This document shows, in pieces, positions 1 to 7,962 of a stretch of 11,814 nt of DNA (positions within the stretch are counted from its first letter, which is position 1; each line of letters opens with the position of its first letter). The position numbers and the translations under genes were made by a program. The DNA comes from Discostella pseudostelligera (taxonomy: Eukaryota; Bacillariophyta; Thalassiosirophyceae; Thalassiosirales; Thalassiosiraceae): NCBI GenBank assembly GCA_036940085.1, contig JALLBK010001241.1:1-11814 (forward strand). The letters run 5' to 3'. The notes under the pieces were generated by a model. It did no database searches. It was not told where the DNA came from and was given only the letters and a program-made list of their open reading frames with translations.

Positions 1-275
1 TGTCATTGTCATTGCATTCCGATTCCGCTGTTCTTGATGCTTGATCTTTGAAAGATCTTTTGAAGTGATGGTGGCGGGAACGTTTTGGCGGGAAAGTCTA
101 TCGGGCAGGAGACATTGTGGCGGGAGATTGCACTTAGTTGCACTTCCACCCGCGGCCGAGCGCCGGCCCGAAGATAAGTATCTAGATCTAGAATCTAGAT
201 AGACGATGGTGACCATAAACCATGATGTGCCATCCAAAACATAGTGTCTCCACCATCATGCGATAATATTGTAAC
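1..275. promoter_or_regulatory. Upstream region of the aspartic protease gene with three GGCGGGA elements
   Basis: No gene is visible here. GGCGGGA occurs at 73-79, 87-93 and 119-125. The middle copy sits in TTTTGGCGGGAAA (83-95), which fits the general E2F binding consensus of plants and animals. A GC-rich patch lies at about 150-172. Next to it is a run of overlapping TCTAGA palindromes at about 180-201. No clear TATA box was seen. The protease ATG follows at 276. Regulation by E2F is inferred from motif similarity only. Confidence 0.5.
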
Positions 276-1913
276 ATGCCTCACCCCTACTACTACACGA
301 GTGCCATAATATTATTTCAATGCTCACTCGTTTGCGGAAATTCAAACGGTCGATGCGATGGTTCATTCATCCGCGGTTCTGGTACTGGTAGTTTCGCGAG
401 AAGTTTACCTCGACGACATCGTGATCACAACATCCCCATCGCCAGCACTTATGTTGCTTCCAAATTATTGTCTAGTAAAACGAGCAGTCATCAATGTGGA
501 AAGAACAATTTTGTGCAGACCAAAACAGACTACTTGTCAGATCGAAGATTATTCATTGTATCTTCTGCCTTTGGTGCAGGTTCGATGATCGGTGGTGTTG
601 ATGCTGCAGTTGGGTATGGTATCTCGATAGACGACAAACGACAATCCAATGATAGCATGAATAGTGATCTACCGATTACAGTTACCCTCCCTCTCGAACC
701 GGCATCTGGTGGCACTTTCTGCGTCAGGTTCACTATATATCCAACAAGTGACAGTTCTGATTGCAGAGCAATCTTTGGGGGTGGATCTCAAAATAATGTC
801 GAAGATTCCTTCCGCCTATTCCGAGCGATTGTTGATACGGGCTCTCCATACTTGGTGTTACCCTCCTCTACCTCAATGAATGATATGAAAACAACTCCAA
901 AATGGATATCCACTGCATTTGCGTGCACTGAACGTATGAATGAATCAAACTGGTTTCCCAACTCGAAGTATGACCCTACCGAAGAAATATATGGGGCCGT
1001 GAAAGGTCAAGTGCATTGGAAACTTGCTCGGTACGAATTTCGGGATCCACTGTTACATACGATATCCAATAGCGATGGAGAGAACTACAGCTCATTTCAC
1101 CAATTGTCGTATACACCCCGTGCAGTTGGGGTTGTAGGAGTACTCGATGATGCATTGACCAACGAAGCAACTGGTGGCGGTGTGACGGAGCCATTTGCTC
1201 TGCTTGGTCTGATACGTAACAACAACCCGAATGCTGACAAAACTCGTTTCCCAAACCCACGTCCATCCTTTTTGGAACAAGAGAGCTTGTCAACTGGCAA
1301 TAACAATGACAGCAATATGACTGAACAGAAAGAGTGCCGCATCAAATCATTTTGCATCAATGGACCTCGTCGGGAACTCAAATTCTCAACACAATCAATG
1401 ATTCCTGCCACAGCACCTGCGCTTCGGCTTGTGGATCTCCGACATTATGGTGATTTTGTAGATCATTATGCTGCGGTGGTGGACTCGTTAACGTTGGACG
1501 GTGTCACTGTCGCGTCTCGAAGTCTGAAGCAATTCGGTGGGAGTATGGAACGACCAATCGTTGCAGTGTTTGATACTGGATTGACTGGATGTTTGTTGAT
1601 TCGACAGTTCTGGGATGTGTTGCAGAAATGTATGACGGCGAACGCAGCAAATGCTTCTGAAATTAGATCTGCTTCTTTGTCGCTAAGGACAACATGTAAT
1701 GGCAATATGAAGAATGATATCTCGGCATGTAAATTGATGAGTAACCTCGAGGTTGATCCACGATTTTACGTTAAGCCAATCGATTTGGATTGGTTCGATG
1801 ACGAGCAAAATGCACCATATGTTATTATATTAGGACAAACATTCCTCAGTCGAGGCGCTCTGACAATTGATCTGGATGAAAGATTAGCAGCATTTAACTT
1901 AGCAAATGGTTGA
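276..1913 (+). CDS. Pepsin-like (A1) aspartic protease, probably in the thylakoid lumen
   Basis: Single-exon gene of 545 residues. Both catalytic aspartate motifs of the bilobed pepsin fold are visible: DTGS at 187-190, preceded by FRAIV, and DTG at 433-435, preceded by IVAVF. Near the C-terminus, VIILGQTFL (516-524) followed by an Asp-rich strand and AAFNLA matches the conserved end of A1 proteases. The flap Tyr may be Tyr239, which is less certain. The N-terminus looks tripartite. Residues 8-20 are hydrophobic like a signal peptide. Residues 21-88 are Ser/Arg/Lys-rich like a transit peptide. Residues 90-110 hold a twin-arginine element (RRLFIV), a hydrophobic Gly/Ala stretch and a VDA-A cleavage-like site. 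That order is what diatoms use for Tat import into the thylakoid lumen. No clear Ala-Phe motif follows the first hydrophobic stretch, so targeting is inferred. It converges with the ferredoxin gene, 176 bp away. Confidence 0.85.
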   Translation: MPHPYYYTSAIILFQCSLVCGNSNGRCDGSFIRGSGTGSFARSLPRRHRDHNIPIASTYVASKLLSSKTSSHQCGKNNFVQTKTDYLSDRRLFIVSSAFGAGSMIGGVDAAVGYGISIDDKRQSNDSMNSDLPITVTLPLEPASGGTFCVRFTIYPTSDSSDCRAIFGGGSQNNVEDSFRLFRAIVDTGSPYLVLPSSTSMNDMKTTPKWISTAFACTERMNESNWFPNSKYDPTEEIYGAVKGQVHWKLARYEFRDPLLHTISNSDGENYSSFHQLSYTPRAVGVVGVLDDALTNEATGGGVTEPFALLGLIRNNNPNADKTRFPNPRPSFLEQESLSTGNNNDSNMTEQKECRIKSFCINGPRRELKFSTQSMIPATAPALRLVDLRHYGDFVDHYAAVVDSLTLDGVTVASRSLKQFGGSMERPIVAVFDTGLTGCLLIRQFWDVLQKCMTANAANASEIRSASLSLRTTCNGNMKNDISACKLMSNLEVDPRFYVKPIDLDWFDDEQNAPYVIILGQTFLSRGALTIDLDERLAAFNLANG

Positions 1914-2089
1914 CAGTTGAACATCGATTGGCGCCGTTGCATAGCTGATTGTTTTTGGTACGTTCCAGATCTTTTCCGCAACAAGGTAGCACCCATGATT
2001 GTGTATTCCTGTCAAATACGAATTCCTCATGTCTACAAACACGCATCAACTTGCGATTACGTTCAGTCCATAACCCATTTCCCAGCATA

Positions 2090-2699
2090 TCAATACGTTT
2101 GAATTGTACATTTACCTCTTGGAATAACGGAGGTGCACGCCTTCTCGTTTCTTCCATTCATCAATAATTCACATGTGCCACAGTCACCTTTCTTGCAACT
2201 AGATGTCGAAGGTGAACGCATGTGAGCACAGATGATGATATTTTGAGGATTTTTTTCCATATCATATTAGTTATTAATTTCAAGGAACGAGTCTCTCACC
2301 TGTAATTAATTTTCACACGAGCTGCCGCCATAACTTGGCTGACTTTTTGCCCTGCGACGGCTTTTACTGGTGTGCCATTGACGATGACATCACTGACGTT
2401 CGGTCCCTGGATGAGAGGCGACGAAACAATTGAATGCCGTGAGTGCACACATAAAATCTCTTCCAATAGAACACAATTACATACGATAACGATATGATTA
2501 CCTTCTTCAAGCCAGCATCTTCTCGCTTCCCGAGAGAGTCGTCGTTAGAAAATGCGTTCTTCATTGCGTTTCCAAACAAGTCGATTTGAGTGGGTATTCT
2601 TGTATTCATGGTATTCTTTATTGATGAAGTCTGGAACGCCGACGAAGGATATGCCTGAATCATTACCAGAATAACTGTGAGTTTAGGAGCGGCGACCAT
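2090..2699 (-). CDS. Plastid-targeted [2Fe-2S] ferredoxin-domain protein (three exons)
   Basis: Not visible as one reading frame. Exons are 2699-2502, 2406-2300 and 2198-2090 on the minus strand, with introns of 95 and 101 bp (GT-AG). They total 414 nt, or 137 residues. Residues 1-21 form a signal peptide ending SSAF-Q, matching the diatom ASAFAP plastid motif. 2699 is the first ATG in this frame. Residues 67-137 form a plant-type ferredoxin domain: VIVNGTPVKAVAGQKVSQV, then VKINYSCKKGDCGTC. Cluster cysteines are 103, 108, 111 and 123, spaced C-x4-C-x2-C-x11-C, and the protein ends TIQTY. The x11 gap is much shorter than the ~29 of photosynthetic PetF and resembles the small iron-sulfur domains of molybdenum hydroxylases. 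The expected role is one-electron transfer in the plastid; the partner is unknown. It shares a 398 bp divergent promoter with the FKBP gene. Splice sites rest on domain continuity. Confidence 0.87.
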
Positions 2700-3097
2700 T
2701 GTACTTGTTGCGTTTGGGTCAACAGACAAGAGATATGACTTCAATAAATATGACCCTTGGATTTGTCGAGTTGATGACGAGGAGGAGTTGTGGTAGGTGT
2801 GCGGATTTGGTATTGGTGGATACTGTTACTGTTACTGTTGTTCATGGTCATGTTCATAGTCCATGTTGGTTGTGTAGATATCGTAGTTTGTCGCTCGCGT
2901 CGATCTCTCGCCGCGGGCCGCGGGCGGCACCACGTAGTACGCATCTTTTCCCGCCACAAAAACGAGGGCTGCGTCAGCGTAGGTTCCCGCCACCAAACGT
3001 TCCCGCCATATCTTTGCTCATTGATCACCACCGCCACAAAAATCACCATCACCCACCATCACCCCCGCCGCCGCCACACCCTAACAATAACAATCCG
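2700..3097. promoter_or_regulatory. Bidirectional promoter between ferredoxin-domain and FKBP genes
   Basis: A 398 bp head-to-head interval between two plastid-targeted genes. TCCCGCC, the reverse complement of GGCGGGA, occurs at 2949-2955, 2985-2991 and 3001-3007. All three copies lie within 60 bp and are nearer the FKBP start. A short Ser/Ala-coding GC patch (about 2905-2930) and CACC/CATCACC-rich sequence (3025-3075) flank them. The reading frame of the FKBP first exon stays open through this region, but its translation here is low-complexity and lies upstream of a good signal peptide, so it is treated as untranslated. Confidence 0.5.
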
Positions 3098-4215
3098 ATG
3101 ACCATGATGGGGAGGAAACAACACACCGCCGCTGCCCTAGCACTCATTGCCGTGGCATCTTCAATGCCATCTGCGGTAGCCTTCTCTGCCAGCCAACGTC
3201 TTCTGTCGCCGACTTCGAATACCTACCGCTACCGCGCGTCGACTTCTATCTTCGCTGAAAGCACACCCTCGTCGTCATCACCAGACAAACTCTATGCGAC
3301 AAAAACCATCGAGGAAGGATCACACGATGAGCTCATGTACACACTCGGCGTCAATCTTGCCAGGCAATTGGGAGATGTACGGCCACTTGTTGAGACTAGC
3401 GAGGAACTAACACATTTAGCTAGGGGATTATTGGACGCTATCGTTGGGAAATTGGATGATGCCGAACAGATGAAATTGCTCGCAAGGAGGGGAGAAGATT
3501 TGAACAATATAATTCTCGATAGAGCGTGAGTCGTCACTGGATAGGTTTGTATCGTTCTCGTGGAGCTGCAACTGTATCATCTCATCTATTTTATCAAAAT
3601 GCAATTGCAGGAATGCTATCCGTCAAAAAATTGAAGCAGCTGGCCGAGCCATGCTCAATGATATGGCTGAAAATCCAGAAACTGTCACGCTGGAATGTGG
3701 AGTTGTTCTCCATCCACTGGAGGCTGGACCAGATGGATTTGGAAAGGGCGTCAAACCCACAGCAGCTTCTACAGTCAAAGTACACTATCATGGTGATTAA
3801 ACCCACGCTCGCGTGTCAGTTTCGGATCATTTGTTCGATTGCGACCCCCATCTCACTTTCTTTTCTATTCATAGGTACTCTTCCGGACGGTACAGTCTTT
3901 GACTCTTCGTTGGGTGGAGATCCAGTGTCGTTCCCATTAAAAGGCGTGATTGCTGGTTGGAGAGAGGGGTTGCAACGAATGTGTGAGGGCGAGACTGCAA
4001 TGCTGGGTATTCCTCCCGAAATGGCGTACGGTGAGGCGGGGACACCGGATGGTCGCATCCCAGGAGGTGCTGCCCTTTTCTTTAAGATTCAGCTAATTGA
4101 GGTGTTGAGTGCAGGTGTTGGGGGTGGTCCAAAGTTGGTTGGGGCAGATGGCAAGGTGTTGACAAAAGATCGAGGTGGGGGGACATTATTAGGTGCCGAT
4201 GGGAAACCGCTGTAA
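3098..4215 (+). CDS. Plastid FKBP-type peptidyl-prolyl cis-trans isomerase, Mip/FkpA-like (three exons)
   Basis: Exons 3098-3525, 3611-3792 and 3875-4215, with introns of 85 and 82 bp, give 316 residues. The enzyme isomerises Xaa-Pro peptide bonds during folding. Residues 1-29 are a signal peptide ending SAVAF-S, a diatom plastid motif. Residues 78-165 (YTLGVNLARQLGD and following helices) resemble the FKBP_N dimerisation domain of bacterial Mip/FkpA proteins. The FKBP catalytic domain runs from about 168 to 281: VKVHYHGTLPDGTVFDSS (198-215), VIAGW (228-232), AYG (254-256) and ALFFKIQLIEV (270-280). Pocket residues Tyr202, Phe212, Asp213, Val228, Ile229, Trp232 and Tyr255 are present, so activity is expected. 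A Gly-rich tail follows at 284-316. Splicing at 3525/3611 joins DRA to NAIRQ, and at 3792/3875 joins YHG to TLP. The start at 3098 is chosen for the signal peptide; Met3 or Met4 are alternatives. Confidence 0.92.
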
Positions 4216-4312
4216 CTTTCAAGTGGTAAATTAGAATATCAACATATGTTGCATGAATTCTATGCTCTCGGCCTAAGGCTGGAACCAAATTCTCTGTTAA
4301 ATCATACTATCA

Positions 4313-4966
4313 TCAATTGTCAATTTTGTCATCGTAGAGATTCGCCGACCGCCGCAACACTTCTTCCATCTGTAAAAACCGATCTGACTTTTCATCAAAG
4401 ATTGATCCAAAATCTGTGGATGTTGCACTCAAGTCATCTAATGCATCTTTTGCGTCTATCATCGCCTTTTCGAGAAACAAGCGCGGATTGATCACTTTCC
4501 CATTATTTGTAACTACCCCTTGAGTGAATACCTGTGCTAGAATTTTACCTCGTTCACTTCCTTTGTTGTGATGGAAAGTCTGGTATACCCATAAATGCCT
4601 GTCATCAATATTTACCAATCTCGTCTCGATATCAAACTTCTTCAGAGGCGGTACCTCGCGTCGAAATCGAACGAAGGATGCCGAGACAATGAATGGGGAT
4701 GAACTCCTCATAGATTCAGCAAGCGTACCGCCAAACGCGGTCCATTCCCAGCGTGCGAGTTCCGCATGAGTTAGGTACGATGCGTTGTTCATATGAAACA
4801 TAAGGTCTACATCAAATAGACCCGCCCGTGATGAATAAATGTGTGGAGGGTTATTGAGTCCAACACCAACGAGCGATTTTTCATTGTCAGAGAGTGGCGA
4901 TAGCCGCCGCTTTGTCATTCCTCTCACGATGGCTGCAATGGTTCTCGGTATGTGAACAACACCCAT
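4313..4966 (-). CDS. THEM6-like thioesterase-superfamily (hot-dog fold) protein
   Basis: Single-exon gene of 217 residues. Residues 42-170 form a 4HBT-type hot-dog domain. The signature stretch is DVDLMFHMNNASYLTHAE (52-69), with Asp54, the HMNN motif and Glu69 in the positions typical of acyl-CoA thioesterase-like enzymes. SFVRFRREVPPLKKFDIETR (97-116) and LAQVFTQGVV (143-152) match the later strands. This resembles the eukaryotic THEM6 group, whose physiological substrate is poorly defined. Hydrolysis of a fatty acyl thioester is therefore a family-level inference. The first ~25 residues (VHIPRTIAAIVRGMTKRR) are basic and amphipathic and could be a mitochondrial presequence or a membrane-association helix. 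A charged tail of ~45 residues ends the protein. The gene converges with FKBP (97 bp between stops) and diverges from EngB. Confidence 0.85.
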   Translation of the reverse strand: MGVVHIPRTIAAIVRGMTKRRLSPLSDNEKSLVGVGLNNPPHIYSSRAGLFDVDLMFHMNNASYLTHAELARWEWTAFGGTLAESMRSSSPFIVSASFVRFRREVPPLKKFDIETRLVNIDDRHLWVYQTFHHNKGSERGKILAQVFTQGVVTNNGKVINPRLFLEKAMIDAKDALDDLSATSTDFGSIFDEKSDRFLQMEEVLRRSANLYDDKIDN

Positions 4967-5324
4967 TGTTAATTGAAGACACCTATTTATGCTTCACACT
5001 TGACACTTCGTCGCCTCCTACTACATATCTATCGAGATGGCCGCCATGGTCATGATGTTACGAGCAATCAAATGATGCAATGCGATGACGAAGATCGGAC
5101 ACAGACAGACACAGCGACAGACACTACAATAGAGTCAAATGGGCAGTACCACCCCCCAACATACAGCCTCCTCTGTAGACCTACGGAGCAAATCATATCG
5201 CGCCGCTCGCTCCATCACCATCACCACATTTCACCACACAATCACCACCACCTTGACCATGACGACGAGCCTCTTCCGTACTCGTCGTTACTCACGGTAT
5301 TGTATTTTATTCGGCAATCCAAGT
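4967..5324. promoter_or_regulatory. Divergent interval between thioesterase and EngB genes
   Basis: A 358 bp head-to-head region. Unlike the other promoter regions of the window, it has no GGCGGGA element. It contains a short CAGACA-type repeat at about 5099-5125 and CATCACC-rich sequence at about 5210-5250. The EngB frame is open back to an ATG at 5139, so part of this region could be coding if an upstream start is used. No other gene was found. Confidence 0.4.
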
Positions 5325-7013
5325 ATGAGTCGTCACAACCATTCCCGTATATCCGTAGCTGTATCCATACTATCAGCATGTCTCGTTGGCAATCTTCCCT
5401 CGCCAACATGTGCATTTGCACTCGTGGTCCGTCCACCATCTCACTGCATGCACTCTCCAACATTACCCATCATCACAACATCATTAAACCTCGCGAAAGG
5501 AGGTGTGCATGGAAAGAAAACTCGCATGATAAATGCTACTGTCAAAAAGAAAAAGACGAGTAATCCCAACGCACCTGGCAAACATCGTAAGACGAGTAAG
5601 CGAGATCGGCCGTCCTCGGGGGGGGACGACGACAAGTCAAATAGTAAACAATCCACAACTCCTACTACAAGACCAAAACTTTCAATATTGGGCACGACAA
5701 AAAAGAATGCTCCTCCGTGGCAAGTATTAGGTGAAAAAGACATTAAGAAGAATGTGGAAGCTGAAATAATTCGAAGAGAACGGATTAAACTTGGTATCGA
5801 TTCATCATCAGCCGGTAACACCAACAAAGAAAGTTTTCGTGCCGATGTTTCCGGATCCAACAAATTAATATCACCATCAGATCGGATAATGCTGAATTGG
5901 AAGAGATTTAATCCAGTATCTACTCCATCGGATCTTTCACTGGTGGGTGCCTATCTTGAGAAACGTCTTCCGCCCTCGCTAGGTGTGCCGGAGGTGGCAT
6001 TCCTCGGACGATCCAATGTTGGTAAAAGTAGTCTGTTGAATAAGCTTGTTGCCAAAGTAGGAGGAGATACGGCACGAGTTGGAAAGACTCCAGGAGCTAC
6101 CGCAGCAGTGAACTTGTATGCATTACTAGGACAACCAAAACGCAAGGGTGGATCCCTCATTACAGGGGCAGGAGGAGCTAAACCCATACTTGGGTTTGCT
6201 GACCTACCAGGATTTGGGTTTGCCAAGCTCAGTAAAGAAACGAAAGAGAGCGTCGAAGATACTGCAGAACTATATCTTGGGAAGCGACGAGAGCTATCGC
6301 TAGGGTACGAGCACTTGTTACTTGTTGAATAATTCATTTCACCGACTCACGATCTGACATAATTACAATTCACTACGACATTCAGGATACTATTAGTCGA
6401 TTCCCGACGAATACCAAATGAGGATGATAGAGCAGTCCTCGCGGCATTATTTGATATGGGGGTACCCCTAATAGTAGTCGTAACGAAGATTGACAAACTG
6501 AAACCCAGCGAGGTGGAATTGGCAATGGCGGAAATACGAGATGGGCTTGGCTTACCAGACGGACAACCACTTCGCATCAGTTGTGTGACGGGAGAGGGAA
6601 TTCGAGAATTATGGCGTATTATTTTGGATGCTTGTGAGTCGAGAGTAGAAGAGCTCAAACTAGCGATTGAGGAAGGACGAGATGATGGAGGAGTGATGCG
6701 AATGGCACAGGATGAAGACGACGATGAGTTCTACGATGACTACGAAGACGAAGATGGTGACGAGGAAGGAGAATACTTTGACGATGATGAAGATTTAGTC
6801 TATGACCAAGGATATGATTGGGTGCAAAATGATGCACGTTCCGATAATAATATGGACGATGTTCGTGACAATTTCTATGAAGGGGACCAATTCATCGAAG
6901 ATGATGATTTTGTAGACGAAGCGCAGTGGAGCGATCGAACAGAGAAGGAGTCCTTCAAACTGAAAAATCTCAAGAAGAGAGTAGATGAGATGGAGAGACG
7001 GGGCGAGATTTGA
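5325..7013 (+). CDS. engB: Plastid-targeted EngB/YihA-family ribosome-assembly GTPase (two exons)
   Basis: Exons 5325-6304 and 6386-7013 (81 bp intron, GT-AG) give 535 residues. EngB proteins are TRAFAC-class GTPases that help assemble the large ribosomal subunit; this one probably acts on plastid ribosomes. Motifs: G1 GRSNVGKS (228-235), G2 region PGATAAVN (256-263), G3 DLPGFGFAK (293-301), G4 TKID (360-363) and G5 SCVTGEG (392-398). Splicing restores LSLGILLVDSRR exactly where an EngB beta strand is expected. Met at 5325 starts a signal peptide ending PTCAF-A, a diatom plastid motif. In-frame ATGs at 5139 and 5259 are alternatives. Residues 64-125 are a basic, disordered linker. Residues 415-535 are a very acidic extension (Asp/Glu runs at 436-465 and 497-505) ending in a basic helix. 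Bacterial EngB is about 200 residues and lacks it. The gene converges with the p24 gene, 136 bp away. Confidence 0.93.
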
Positions 7014-7149
7014 GGATGAATAACAAAAATAATTCATTCAACTGGTGGTTATCCAATAACTATATTTGTTGTTGCACATTGTACAGCGATGGGGGATGAA
7101 GGTATCTTACATATTTCCAATGCATGCTCTTCACCACAACATCATTTGC

Positions 7150-7962
7150 TCAAAAGATGTGATGCTTTCTAAAGAACGCCACCATATGATTTGCCTGAGT
7201 AAATCCCGTCACCAACAACACACATAATTGTACAATCGGCCACCACTGACTCGCCTTATTCATGGCAATACTCTGTTCATGAAATTCCACCTCGAGCTCT
7301 TTGGCATAATCGGCCTGTCGTAGAATCATATCTGTCTTCGAAATAAGGTTTTTAAGTGTCTTTTCCATTTGTGAGAAGTGTTCCTTCGCCTTTTGTTGCG
7401 ATTGTGTATCGAGCTGTTCCAATGCGGCATCAGCAGCCGATTTTTCAGGACTAGGTGGCGTGTCCGTCGACTCCTCCCCCGCGGGCAGTTCGGTAACACG
7501 AAGTGAAATTGGAGTGGGAGTTTTCGCCGATGCCGTCATGCTCTGTACGCAAATAAGTACCGCACCATCCTGTTTGGTAATGTATTCGAGACTGCCCCGC
7601 TTGGTCTCTAAATCTTTGACAATCCTCTCCTGCTGTGCTCGTTTGTCATACTTTCTGTTGTCATTCGCATTCCTATCCCCGTGGTGATTCTCCCTCTCGA
7701 CACTTTGAGCTACAGTGATAGTTGTACGGAATTTACGGAATGATCGTGGATCAATGTTGGCGCCTTCCCTGTTGACGTCGGCGGCCATGACCAAGTCGGG
7801 GGCCTCGTACTCGATGTGAAGGAGCGCGTCGGCCGGTGCCTCGACGGACATGCATTTGGCCTGGGGGCTCGTGAGCAGGATCATGGGAGTGGCCTCTGCG
7901 GATAGGGCAGCGGTTGCCACTACTGCCACGATGGTGAAGGCGTGCCGAATTGTCATGCCCAT
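7150..7962 (-). CDS. p24/TMED family cargo receptor (GOLD domain) of the early secretory pathway
   Basis: Single-exon gene of 270 residues from the ATG at 7962. The frame is open to 8004 but only from a TTG. Residues 1-25 are a signal peptide (FTIVAVVATAALSAEA). The GOLD domain spans about 27-158: the conserved start AKCMSVEAPADALLHIEYEA (35-54) has Cys37, and Cys138 in VLICVQS would pair with it. A coiled-coil region runs from about 178 to 232. One membrane segment (240-258) ends in a cytosolic tail, FFRKHHIF. p24 proteins cycle between ER and Golgi and load cargo into COPI and COPII vesicles. The FF pair used for COPII binding is present, but the KKxx-type COPI signal is not at its usual place; the nearest basic residues are RKHH. 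A polar insertion at 91-112 (rich in Asn, Asp, His) sits inside the GOLD domain. The upstream region carries three GGCGGGA and three CACGTG elements. Confidence 0.9.
   Translation of the reverse strand: MGMTIRHAFTIVAVVATAALSAEATPMILLTSPQAKCMSVEAPADALLHIEYEAPDLVMAADVNREGANIDPRSFRKFRTTITVAQSVERENHHGDRNANDNRKYDKRAQQERIVKDLETKRGSLEYITKQDGAVLICVQSMTASAKTPTPISLRVTELPAGEESTDTPPSPEKSAADAALEQLDTQSQQKAKEHFSQMEKTLKNLISKTDMILRQADYAKELEVEFHEQSIAMNKASQWWPIVQLCVLLVTGFTQANHMVAFFRKHHIF

Noticed and set aside
976..1705. Several minus-strand frames inside the aspartic protease gene
   Set aside because: They are antisense to a gene with clear catalytic motifs and show no domain.
2699..3097. Upstream extension of the FKBP reading frame by 133 codons
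   Set aside because: The extension begins with TTG, is low-complexity (His, Pro, Arg runs), covers the promoter elements, and would bury a well-formed signal peptide starting at 3098.
4973..5563. Plus-strand 196-codon frame overlapping the EngB 5' end
   Set aside because: It is a His/Ser-rich shadow of the EngB leader in another frame; the EngB frame has the signal peptide and continues into the GTPase domain.
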